Shown here in pieces: positions 24,206-32,404 of a stretch of DNA of 32,404 bases. The translations under genes were made by a program, and so were the position numbers. Under the pieces are notes generated by a model. The model saw nothing but the letters and a program-made list of their open reading frames with translations, was not told where the DNA came from and ran no database searches. Each line of letters begins with the position of its first letter. Within the stretch, counting starts at the first letter, position 1. Origin of the DNA: Nitrospirae bacterium CG02_land_8_20_14_3_00_41_53 (lineage in GTDB: Bacteria; Nitrospirota; Thermodesulfovibrionia; Thermodesulfovibrionales; SM23-35); assembly GCA_002780895.1 (NCBI GenBank), contig PEUB01000084.1, positions 1 through 32,404 of the forward strand, in the 5' to 3' direction.

Positions 24206-27097
24206 CTAAACCTCTACCAATAAAGGCGTATGTGTGAAGAGGAGGTAACTCTTTGTCTTTAAAGAGAGTATTTTTTCTACCGCACTCCTGTAAATATCCA
24301 TCTGGAATCTGTATTTATCAATGAGTTCCGGCAACTCTTTTTCGCTCACAGGAAAGGTTTTGTAATCATAGATATTAGCTGTATTGTCTTTTCTGATGAT
24401 CCTATCGATCCTGCCTTTAAAGACCGTGTTTCCTCTCTGCAGAATAAATGGAAGTTCTGCGTAGGAGTTCGTTTGTGGAAGGATCACATTTTTTATATAT
24501 CCTGATATCTCAAGCTTCTCAAAGTCTTTTTTTATAATCTCCATCAGTCTTTCTATATCTTTTTTAATATATAACTCATTTCTTAAAAGTATTAATGCCC
24601 TGCTGTCTATTCCATCAGGTCTTATTATCCCTTTTGCAAGCTCTTCAAAGAGACCGTGAAAGACACTTCCAAGCAAGACCCAGTCTTCACCATGTTTTAT
24701 TCTTATATCTAAATCTTCTGTAACATCGCGCCATTTGAGGGGCGGGATATATCCTGCCCCTTCATATGAAATGGGCTCTGTATATATCGGTTCAAACAAG
24801 GATTGTTCTGGAAATGCGTGAGGAGTAAATCCCCCCTTACCCCCCTTTGGTAAAGGGGGGATGGGGGGATTTTTAAAGACATTAATATCAGTTTCAGTCA
24901 TTATCTTAAGGGAGGAAAGGTGTTCAAGATTATCAGTAATATACGCAAGCCTTCCTGTATGTGCTTTTTCTTTCTTCGGCGCCCCAAGCATACACAGAAA
25001 ATCCCTTGCCCTTGTGACTGCAACATAGAAGAGTCTTTTCCCCTCTTCGAGTTCTTTTTCCTTTTGTCTCTGAAAATGTCCTATCTTTTTCCTCTTGATA
25101 GAATCTTCTTCGTATGCTAAAGAGATCCTTTCCCCATCTTCCTCTATCACAATTGAACTGCTTCTGGGAACATTATCCTCATCGAGTGATGGAAGGAATA
25201 CCATCGGAAACTGAAGGCCTTTTGCAGCATGCACGGTCATTATCTTTACAGCATTCATACCCTCGGTGTTAATGTTTGCCTTTGCCTCCTCTCCCAATCT
25301 CGCCTTAATGAGTTTTTCCCTGATATCAAGGCTGGAGAACCCCTGAGACTCATATTGTTCAATAAGTCCTATGAATTTTTTTATATTTACGTGTCTCTGT
25401 TTCTCCCAGTAATATTGCCAGCCTCTTGTTTCTGAAAGTGCATCTTCAAGAATGACAGCAAGAGGTGTATATGTGGATCTTTCGATCCAGCCTGAGATAA
25501 GATTAAAAGTCTCAGATAAGTGACGAGTCATTAATCCCCTCCTGCCCCCCTTTAGAAAAGGGGGGGAAGGGGGGATTTGAGATTGAAGTTTCTCTATTAA
25601 AGGCTGGTCACCTTTTTTATCAATCAGCCTGAATAATGTCCTGTAATCAATGCCAACAAGAGGTGACCTTAACAGACAGAATAGACTGTAATCATCTGCT
25701 GGGTCGACAATAAAAGAAAGTAGTTCTCTTAATACTGCAACTTCTGGTTCATCATAAAAACCAATACCTTTTAATACAATGAAAGGTATTCCTTCTCTTC
25801 TCAATGCATCTTCAAATATGCAGAGGTGTGTCCTTTTCCTTAAAAGTATTGCCATGTCACCATAAGTGCAGGCTCTTTTTGTCTCTCCATCCCATACCTC
25901 ATATTGATGATTAATAAGGGACTGAATCCTCTTTGATAAGGCTGATGCTTCCTGCTCACGCCTCATTTTTGTGCCTTCGCCGCCTTCTATTAGAATAAGT
26001 TCAACATGTCCATCCCCAACCCTTGTTGCCTCAAAGGGTGTATACCTGGTACGCCAGCTTTCATACATAGTAGGAGGCATTAATCTCTTAAAGACGCTGT
26101 TTATAAAGTTTATTATTTCAGGAAGACTTCTGTAGTTTTTCCGTATCTCTTCAAAGTAATATTCCTGATCAAGCCATTCAGAGAATCTTTCCTTTGCATT
26201 CTGAAATACACTTACATTTGCGCCCCTGAAGAGATAGATAGACTGTTTTTCATCTCCAACAAGAAAGAGAGTTGGTGTCTTCCCTGAGTCCCTTTTTGAA
26301 CCGATGCCCGAGCGCCATTCTTCTGTGAGTTTGTCTATAATCTTCCATTGAAGAGAGCTTGTATCCTGAAACTCATCCACAAGTATATGATCTGTATGTT
26401 CATCAAATGAATAGAGGATATTCTGCCATTCAGGATTTTTGACAAGTGCCTCGTATGTGAGTAATTCAAGGTCATCGAAATCAATGAGATGTTTTTCATG
26501 TTTTTTATCTGTGTAACGCCGTAAACATTGCGAATACAATTCAAGGATTTTCTTTTCTTCCTCTCCCTCAACAGGATGATTTTCTTTTAGCATAAGTTCT
26601 GGATGCGGTCTCCTGTTGTGTAGTTCATCAAGTATTCTGTAAAGACTATCCCAGCCTTTGATGCCCCGATTTTTTAGCATATCAAAAAAGAGACCAGGTT
26701 TATTTTTCTCTTCCATAAGACTTTCATAAACAGACTCAGACCAGAGAATGGATGTGCTGAATTCATCCATTACTTCAAGGGATGGGTCAAGGCCAAGTTC
26801 TATTGAAAACCGTTTTAGTAATTTAAGGCAGAACGAATGGATTGTGGATATGCGCATGAGCGGCATCTTCTCCCGGACATTCAGAAACATATCAGGATTT
26901 TCTTTTTCGAGTATTCTGAGAATCCTTTCCTTCATCTCTGCTGCGGCCTTCTCTGTAAAGGTTATTGCCAATATCTTTTCAATCTCAGAGCCGCCGAGCA
27001 GCAGGCTGACATAACGCCTTGCAAGCTTCTCAGTCTTTCCTGAACCAGCAGGGGATGAAATGATAACGCTTTTTGTTATATCAAGATACTTTTCCAT
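24206..27097 (-). CDS. UvrD/RecB-like helicase-nuclease, AddA-type
   Basis: SSPAGSGKTEKLARRYV Walker A; ILVDEFQDTSSLQW; LFLVGDEKQSIYLFRGA; VKIMTVHAAKGLQFPMVFLP; C-terminal GRIDRIIRKDNTANIYDYKTF nuclease motif. Confidence 0.93.
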   Translation of the reverse strand: MEKYLDITKSVIISSPAGSGKTEKLARRYVSLLLGGSEIEKILAITFTEKAAAEMKERILRILEKENPDMFLNVREKMPLMRISTIHSFCLKLLKRFSIELGLDPSLEVMDEFSTSILWSESVYESLMEEKNKPGLFFDMLKNRGIKGWDSLYRILDELHNRRPHPELMLKENHPVEGEEEKKILELYSQCLRRYTDKKHEKHLIDFDDLELLTYEALVKNPEWQNILYSFDEHTDHILVDEFQDTSSLQWKIIDKLTEEWRSGIGSKRDSGKTPTLFLVGDEKQSIYLFRGANVSVFQNAKERFSEWLDQEYYFEEIRKNYRSLPEIINFINSVFKRLMPPTMYESWRTRYTPFEATRVGDGHVELILIEGGEGTKMRREQEASALSKRIQSLINHQYEVWDGETKRACTYGDMAILLRKRTHLCIFEDALRREGIPFIVLKGIGFYDEPEVAVLRELLSFIVDPADDYSLFCLLRSPLVGIDYRTLFRLIDKKGDQPLIEKLQSQIPPSPPFLKGGRRGLMTRHLSETFNLISGWIERSTYTPLAVILEDALSETRGWQYYWEKQRHVNIKKFIGLIEQYESQGFSSLDIREKLIKARLGEEAKANINTEGMNAVKIMTVHAAKGLQFPMVFLPSLDEDNVPRSSSIVIEEDGERISLAYEEDSIKRKKIGHFQRQKEKELEEGKRLFYVAVTRARDFLCMLGAPKKEKAHTGRLAYITDNLEHLSSLKIMTETDINVFKNPPIPPLPKGGKGGFTPHAFPEQSLFEPIYTEPISYEGAGYIPPLKWRDVTEDLDIRIKHGEDWVLLGSVFHGLFEELAKGIIRPDGIDSRALILLRNELYIKKDIERLMEIIKKDFEKLEISGYIKNVILPQTNSYAELPFILQRGNTVFKGRIDRIIRKDNTANIYDYKTFPVSEKELPELIDKYRFQMDIYRSAVEKILSLKTKSYLLFTHTPLLVEV
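24828..24873. repeat. C/G-rich palindromic repeat inside the addA-like gene
   Basis: AAATCCCCCCTTACCCCCCTTTGGTAAAGGGGGGATGGGGGGATTT; encodes NPPIPPLPKGGKGGF on the minus strand. Confidence 0.88.
25533..25577. repeat. Second copy of the C/G-rich palindromic repeat inside the addA-like gene
   Basis: AATCCCCTCCTGCCCCCCTTTAGAAAAGGGGGGGAAGGGGGGATTT; encodes QIPPSPPFLKGGRRGL. Confidence 0.85.
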
Positions 27098-29969
27098 AAC
27101 TTATAACCGTCTTTTGTATATACGGGCAATACGGCCTTTCGGGACAATTCCTGCATGTTTGCTCATTCAATGGGGATGCAGAAAAATCTCCTCTTCTCAT
27201 CTTTAATACAGTCTCCTTGAGGAAACGGAGGCTTGCCTCTATATAATCCTCTATTGCCCGCCCAATTTTCCTGTCATTTTTTCCGGGAATCCATGATAGC
27301 TTTATATCCTTGAGTGAATAGATGCCTACACGTTCTATTTTATTGCCGAGCACCTCCATCAGCGCTGCATATAAGAATAACTGAAGTGTAGTGCCCTTTG
27401 TTATTACCTGTGAACCGCTGAATTGGATTGTACCTGTCTTGTAATCAATAAGCTCAACCTCATCAGTAAAGGGTTTATCATCTTGCAAACTTTGAACTTT
27501 GAACTTTGAACTTTGAACTTTCTTGTCTATCCTGTCAATCTTCCCTTTCAGTTTTATTCCCTTTATGATCTCGCCTTTAACCGATACCTCAGCATCCGTA
27601 AATGAATATCCTTCATCCGTGATTTTGCTTTCGACTTTATATATGTCTGGAAGGATCAAAAGGAATGTATTCTTTATCACTTTTTTCCAGTAATCTTCTA
27701 AAGGTTTATCAGAAAGGAGTTTGTCTATTATCTCTTCTGCTCTAATCCTAAGGTCATCTACATCTACAAATGGTTTTGATATCAGGGCTTCCATAATTTG
27801 ATGAGCTATAGTTCCAAGAAGAGATGCCTCGACCTCATACTCTTTTATCTCTAATGGCTCAAGCCTGAGGACTTTTTCTATAAAAAACCTCCTCGGACAT
27901 GCCCTGTAAGAATCTATGTCAGTGACCCTGATATAGGAGTTCTCCCCGAACTTATTTTTGATTAACTTTTCTCCGATACCTTCAATATCTTTTATATATG
28001 ATGTTAAAGGTATCTTGCCCTTTCTGTTAAGTTCTTCCTCCTTTGAGAAGATTCCATAAACCCTGTGTTTTACCTCTTTATTCCAGGGAAGGAACGGGGA
28101 TGGGAGAAAGAATCTATCACCTTCCATTACAGGATAGGAAAGGTGAAGGTTTTTGGTTGATTCTATTACTCCGTGGAATGTGAATTTTTGAAGTAATAAA
28201 TATTTCTTCAGGTTTACAAGACCAAATCGTGTCCTTACACTGTCAGGCAGTATATGGTCAATATCAGGCTTTGATGGTAAATCTCCGTCCCTGAGTCCCC
28301 CGAAGTAAAGATATTCAGGCTCAATACCCCTTAGCTCAAAAAGACCCATAATCTGAACGCCGGTACCTTCTATTTCTGTCTGTGTGGTGTTCAGGATATG
28401 TTTCATGGTATCTATAAATTGACGTAATGTGATGGGTAAAAAATTTGAAGCGTAAGGAGTGTTGTTGTGACTCTCGGTACGAGTCGATCCCGACGATTCC
28501 GAGAGGTTATCAATAAAGGAAAGTTCTTTTAGTATCTCAAGTGCTTGTTCTTTTAAATCAACTCCCTCGCTGACATCAGAGAAATCAAGGGCGGTCAAGA
28601 GTTTAATGATAACTTCGCTGTATTTGCTGAAGGTACCATTATTTTTTATAGATTCCAGCGGTGCAAGTTTTTTAAAGACCCATCGAAGTTCCTTTTCGAT
28701 ATTTGGTAATCTGTAGTCTTTTCTGGCTTCTGGCTTAAAGAGATTGAGCCAGACATCTTTTCCCTTAATTATTCCAGCCCTGAGACAGATATGAGGTATC
28801 CATTCCCTGAATGCTGAAGGCATATTTTTAAAATAGGGTGATATAAGACTTTGTGAAAATGAAAGTCTTGGGTAGTCGTCTGCCACTGATTCAAGCAGCG
28901 CAATCAGGTCGAGAAAGGGTCGTGTCTTTCCATCGGGTTTTGAGGTTGAAATGGTGTATGGAATACCGTATTTTCTGAAGATGCGGGCCATCATGTCCGA
29001 ATACTTGTGAAGCACAGGGGATGTAATTACTATTTTTTCTAAATTTCTTATACCCCCTGATATAAATGAGTTTTTAATATTTCTCGCAATGCCTTCAATC
29101 TCTTCCTCTATGCCGGGGTAAGGGTGATAAACGGGTTCCGTTGCATCTTTTTCAGGTGGCAGAAAGATTTCTTCAACTTGAAAGTAACTCTTTATAAAAT
29201 CTACATATCTATCTGTTATATTTGAATAATTTATGTCATAAGGTATTGAGATAAGGATATCTTTTGCATTTTCTATCAGTGCTTTTAAGACTGCTTCCTC
29301 TGACCTGGTAAGTTCATAAAATCCATCGAGGATAAGGGTATCATGGCTGTAACTATGCCTCTTAATCAGTTCAGGACAGACTGCCATCACATCATTTTCA
29401 TCCGCAGCAGAATATTTATTCAGAAGTTCTTGATATGCCTTAAATATACTGAGGGCTTCCTTTGCTCTGACCGTAACCTCTTCAGGTATGCCGAGTTCAT
29501 GAAAAATAGACTTAAGCTCATTGCTGACAGTTTCTATGTTTTTGCCTGTATGATGCTGTTTAATCTCGTTGATAAAATTGGTAATGATAGATGAAAAACC
29601 AATACCCTTTTCTGATAGCCTCGATATTATGATAGGTAACAGAGATTGGGGTATGATTTTTTTGTCTTCATAAATGGAATAAAGCCTTTTTGAGAGTTGT
29701 TTTATTGTCATCATCTCAGGGGGAATGTAACAACCCCCTGTGAGCCCAGTTAGATGCTTATTATCTAACTGGGTAAGTCTATGAAATCTCTGCTGACCGT
29801 CTCTTATCTTTCTCGGCGTAGGAGCGATATAAAGGATATTTGAATAATCAGGGCTATTTATGGAGCACCATGCAATAGTGCTACCATTTATATGCTCGAT
29901 TGCTGTTTTAAAGAGGTTCTCTGTAGAGCCTTTATGTTTAAATGGAATATAGAAGATTTTGATGGACAT
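27081..29969 (-). CDS. AddB-like PD-(D/E)XK nuclease / inactivated helicase subunit
   Basis: SYRACPRRFFIEKVLRLEPL ... ELIDYKTGTIQF nuclease motif ... CRNCPERPYCPY cysteine cluster; overlaps the addA-like gene by 17 nt. Confidence 0.88.
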   Translation of the reverse strand: MSIKIFYIPFKHKGSTENLFKTAIEHINGSTIAWCSINSPDYSNILYIAPTPRKIRDGQQRFHRLTQLDNKHLTGLTGGCYIPPEMMTIKQLSKRLYSIYEDKKIIPQSLLPIIISRLSEKGIGFSSIITNFINEIKQHHTGKNIETVSNELKSIFHELGIPEEVTVRAKEALSIFKAYQELLNKYSAADENDVMAVCPELIKRHSYSHDTLILDGFYELTRSEEAVLKALIENAKDILISIPYDINYSNITDRYVDFIKSYFQVEEIFLPPEKDATEPVYHPYPGIEEEIEGIARNIKNSFISGGIRNLEKIVITSPVLHKYSDMMARIFRKYGIPYTISTSKPDGKTRPFLDLIALLESVADDYPRLSFSQSLISPYFKNMPSAFREWIPHICLRAGIIKGKDVWLNLFKPEARKDYRLPNIEKELRWVFKKLAPLESIKNNGTFSKYSEVIIKLLTALDFSDVSEGVDLKEQALEILKELSFIDNLSESSGSTRTESHNNTPYASNFLPITLRQFIDTMKHILNTTQTEIEGTGVQIMGLFELRGIEPEYLYFGGLRDGDLPSKPDIDHILPDSVRTRFGLVNLKKYLLLQKFTFHGVIESTKNLHLSYPVMEGDRFFLPSPFLPWNKEVKHRVYGIFSKEEELNRKGKIPLTSYIKDIEGIGEKLIKNKFGENSYIRVTDIDSYRACPRRFFIEKVLRLEPLEIKEYEVEASLLGTIAHQIMEALISKPFVDVDDLRIRAEEIIDKLLSDKPLEDYWKKVIKNTFLLILPDIYKVESKITDEGYSFTDAEVSVKGEIIKGIKLKGKIDRIDKKVQSSKFKVQSLQDDKPFTDEVELIDYKTGTIQFSGSQVITKGTTLQLFLYAALMEVLGNKIERVGIYSLKDIKLSWIPGKNDRKIGRAIEDYIEASLRFLKETVLKMRRGDFSASPLNEQTCRNCPERPYCPYIQKTVISYGKVS
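27490..27517. repeat. Heptamer tandem repeat (CTTTGAA)x4 inside the addB-like gene
   Basis: Four perfect direct copies of CTTTGAA; minus strand encodes KVQSSKFKVQSLQ. Confidence 0.95.
28471..28505. repeat. Nested palindrome inside the addB-like gene
   Basis: CTCTCGG-tacga-GTCG-atcc-CGAC-gatt-CCGAGAG. Confidence 0.6.
29717..29773. repeat. Two adjacent perfect hairpins inside the addB-like gene
   Basis: CAGGGGG-aatgtaacaa-CCCCCTG (29717-29740) and CCCAGTTAGAT-gcttatt-ATCTAACTGGG (29745-29773). Confidence 0.8.
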
Positions 29970-30138
29970 ATGTTACCACTGCATCTTAGTTATTATAACA
30001 TCATTAAAAGTGATCAGGTGACAGGGGTTTTATCTGCATTGAGATTTGTATCAATACTTGCGATTTTTGGATCAATTATTATTTAATATTGGCATTAGAC
30101 TCGAGTGTCTAAAATCTAAAATAACTCAGGAGAGGCTG

Positions 30139-30660
30139 ATGATTGTGGGCAAACCCCTTTTTACTACCAAAGAGATACAGACAAAGGTCAGAGAACTTGC
30201 TGATAGGATATCTGCGGACTATTCGGGAAAAGACCTGCTTGCGGTGGGAATTCTTAGAGGTGCATTTATGTTTTTCTCTGATCTCGTGCGTGCTATAAAG
30301 GCCCCTCTTACCATTGATTTCATTGTGGCCTCAAGTTATGTGAAGATGGATACTTTAGGTGAGGTCAAGATCCATTGCGACATAAGGGAAGATATTTCGG
30401 ACAAGGATGTGCTTTTGATAGATGATATAATTGATTCCGGCATTACCCTCAATCAAATAAGGGAAAGGATTCTTGCAAGACGTCCAAGTAGTCTGAAGAT
30501 ATGTGTTTTTCTGGACAAGAAAGAAAGAAGGATGGTGGATGTACCGGTTGACTATATAGGCTTTGAGATACCAAATGAGTATGTTGTTGGTTACGGTCTT
30601 GACTATGACAACAAATTCAGGAATCTGCCTTATATCTCAATTTTTAAGAAGAAAGCGTAA
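30139..30660 (+). CDS. hpt: Hypoxanthine phosphoribosyltransferase
   Basis: LLAVGILRGAFMFFSDLVRAI; DVLLIDDIIDSGITLNQIRE; YIGFEIPNEYVVGYGLDYDNKFRNLPYI; start at ATG 30139 with AGGAGA upstream, downstream of the track start. Confidence 0.95.
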   Translation: MIVGKPLFTTKEIQTKVRELADRISADYSGKDLLAVGILRGAFMFFSDLVRAIKAPLTIDFIVASSYVKMDTLGEVKIHCDIREDISDKDVLLIDDIIDSGITLNQIRERILARRPSSLKICVFLDKKERRMVDVPVDYIGFEIPNEYVVGYGLDYDNKFRNLPYISIFKKKA

Positions 30661-30714
30661 ATCCGAATAATGCCTGCATCATTTCAATTGTATTATTTGG
30701 GTAAAAGGTAAAAG

Positions 30715-31086
30715 ATGTTTGAATTGATGGTAGAAACACATTTTTCTTCTGCACACAAGCTCAGAGGCTATAAGGGAGAATGTGAAAAACTACATGGTCA
30801 TAACTATAAGGTGCAGGTGTTTGTTATTGCAGAAAGACTTAATGAAATAGATATTGCAATAGATTTTCATGAACTCAAGAAACTTGCAGGCGAGGTTATA
30901 GCGCCGCTCGACCATGGTTTTTTGAATGAAATATTCCCCTTTACCGAGAAAAACCCGTCTTCAGAAAACATCGCAAAGTGGATTTATGACTCTCTCAGAA
31001 AAAAATTAGATAACGGTAACATTCATCTTTCTGCTGTAACAGTCTGGGAGTCTGAGACCAGTTCCGCTACTTATTTTGAAGACTGA
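30715..31086 (+). CDS. queD: 6-carboxy-5,6,7,8-tetrahydropterin synthase (QueD/PTPS family)
   Basis: FSSAHKLRGYKGECEKLHGHNYKVQV; PLDHGFLNE; PSSENIAKWIYDSL; VTVWESETSSATY. Confidence 0.93.
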   Translation: MFELMVETHFSSAHKLRGYKGECEKLHGHNYKVQVFVIAERLNEIDIAIDFHELKKLAGEVIAPLDHGFLNEIFPFTEKNPSSENIAKWIYDSLRKKLDNGNIHLSAVTVWESETSSATYFED

Positions 31087-31098
31087 AAAAGAGGGAGA

Positions 31099-31749
31099 GT
31101 GATTATGGTAATAAAACTTGTCATCGGTTGTTGTAACTACCTTTTTGGTGAAGGGGTAAAAAAGCTCCTTAATGGTGACAGAGATGTAAATATTGTCGGC
31201 ATATTCGATGAAGCCGTAGACTTTAAAGAGATAGTAAAGCTTAATCCCGGCATGATACTTGCTAACTTCAATATTTTTCGTGAATTTCCTGAGGATTTTG
31301 CGATTGATAATCAAATAAAAATACTTCTTATAGGCGACAGGAGACTGTGTTCTACAGCATATAGGCAGATACCAGAGCTAATTAAGAGAGGTGTGGTTGG
31401 CATACTTCCACCCGGCACTGATTCAGGGCTTCTTAAAAAGGCATTAAAGGCTGTTTCTCAAGGTGAATTGTGGATAGAGCGTAAGACATTGAAAGATATG
31501 CTCACTTCAAAGAACCTTTCAGAAAAGATGGCTGATCTTACCAGAAAGAAAGAAGAGGTAATGTCCCTTATCTGTCAGGGATTTAGAAATAAGGAGATTG
31601 CCCAAAAACTCAATATCAGCGAGCAGACAGTAAAGTCGCATTGCAATCGGATTTATAAAAAGATTGGTGTCTCAGACAGGCTGCAGCTTGCCCTTTATGC
31701 TTACAAGATGTGGCCTGAATATATACCAAATGTTTTAAAACAAAAGTAA
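31099..31749 (+). CDS. LuxR/NarL-type regulator with degenerate receiver-like N-terminal domain
   Basis: C-terminal HTH LTRKKEEVMSLICQGFRNKEIAQKLNISEQTVKSHCNRIYKKIGVSDRLQLALYA; receiver-like N-terminal half without canonical acidic residues. Confidence 0.88.
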   Translation: MIMVIKLVIGCCNYLFGEGVKKLLNGDRDVNIVGIFDEAVDFKEIVKLNPGMILANFNIFREFPEDFAIDNQIKILLIGDRRLCSTAYRQIPELIKRGVVGILPPGTDSGLLKKALKAVSQGELWIERKTLKDMLTSKNLSEKMADLTRKKEEVMSLICQGFRNKEIAQKLNISEQTVKSHCNRIYKKIGVSDRLQLALYAYKMWPEYIPNVLKQK

Positions 31750-31852
31750 AGAGCGTAGAAGGTCTTTTGACAAAAAGCTTAGCCTTCTGGGTAATTCAAA
31801 ATTCCAGAAAATAAGTTATAAAGTATATAGATAAATCTTGTGAAGGGTTAAA

Positions 31853-32212
31853 ATGTTAAGACTTATATGCCCAAAGTGTCGAAAGGATTCGTATACTTCT
31901 GCAGTAGAATCCTTTAACCCATGTCCTTACTGTGGATTTATATTCAGCGGAAAATACGGATCAGACAAAAGGCGCGAAGGACGTGATAAACAGGAAATTC
32001 CCTTTGTCTTTCCTTATCAGGGAGAGCATCTTGAAGCAGCTACGGTAGATTTTTCTGAAAAAGGACTGGGCATAGAGATATTAGGCGAGCCGCCTGTTGC
32101 AGTAGGCGATACCATAGACCTCTTCATTGGAGACCTCCAAGTCAGGGCAACGGTTATGTGGGTGAGAAGACTGCCTGATAAATCACTGGCTGGCCTGAGA
32201 AGATTAAACTAA
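31853..32212 (+). CDS. Zinc-ribbon plus PilZ domain protein
   Basis: N-terminal CPKC...CPYC; RREGRDKQ (RxxxR) and TVDFSEKGLGIEI (D/NxSxxG) motifs. Confidence 0.75.
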   Translation: MLRLICPKCRKDSYTSAVESFNPCPYCGFIFSGKYGSDKRREGRDKQEIPFVFPYQGEHLEAATVDFSEKGLGIEILGEPPVAVGDTIDLFIGDLQVRATVMWVRRLPDKSLAGLRRLN

Positions 32213-32390
32213 AGTTTTAAATTCTCCCAGCCATTAGTTTTAAAAATCCTCCAAACTTCTATTTTGAAAATTACAACCTTTTCGGGATTGAAAAGTCTTC
32301 CTGATTAAACCATACTTAACATAGTTAAAAAGTTCGGCTCTTCGCGTATCGGGGACATCATAATAAAATCACACATGGGGGGATATCAAA

Positions 32391-32404
32391 ATGAACATAA
32401 TCAT
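32391..32404 (+). CDS. Start of a truncated CDS at the window edge
   Basis: ATGAACATAATC preceded by GGGGGGA; too short to identify. Confidence 0.35.

Noticed and set aside
30661-30714. Possible preQ1 riboswitch upstream of queD
   Set aside because: The short intergenic sequence shows no recognisable preQ1 aptamer consensus
31757-31788. Nested inverted repeat after the LuxR gene as a terminator
   Set aside because: AGAAGG…CCTTCT with an inner CTTTTgacAAAAG can pair, but no following U-tract and the stem is weak
32213-32390. Possible c-di-GMP riboswitch in the terminal intergenic region near the PilZ gene
   Set aside because: No GEMM-type conserved core visible; only a short CTTTTC/GAAAAG hairpin
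1-32404. CRISPR array, tRNA/rRNA genes, prophage, toxin-antitoxin or defence island
   Set aside because: No regularly spaced repeats, tRNA arms, phage genes or defence domains were recognised; the AddAB-like pair is standard DNA repair

Overview
AT-rich bacterial chromosomal segment, almost entirely housekeeping genes packed in operons. Gene content and style suggest a Nitrospirota/Deltaproteobacteria-like anaerobe, but this is inference and no taxonomic search was run. Minus-strand block 1: DUF1992 (partial), nadA, SLT transglycosylase, DUF512 protein, pgsA, TPR, PASTA, DUF116, fmt, def. Plus-strand block: thrS-infC-rpmI-rplT-pheS-scpA-DUF218-purD-PilZ-pheT. Minus-strand block 2: trxA-ffh-rpsP-khpA-trmD-rplS-rnhB. 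Plus-strand block: OMP-like, tatA, tatC, small ORF. Then an AddAB-like helicase/nuclease pair (minus), hpt, queD, a LuxR-type regulator and a zinc-ribbon PilZ protein. No tRNA, rRNA, CRISPR array or prophage was recognised, and no obvious new defence or biosynthetic system. The most interesting signals are: (1) thrS and infC can only start at AUU and AUA codons, each 7 nt after a perfect AGGAGG, while def and pheT look leaderless, together suggesting an IF3-sensitive translation circuit; (2) ThrS lacks the TGS domain and PheT lacks the B2 tRNA-binding domain; (3) several palindromic or heptamer repeats lie in frame inside the addA/addB-like genes; (4) a 163-bp MITE-like element with ~38-bp terminal inverted repeats separates rplS and rnhB; (5) rimM is missing from its usual place, where a 50-bp hairpin lies; (6) a LuxR-type regulator has a receiver domain stripped of its phosphorylation residues.
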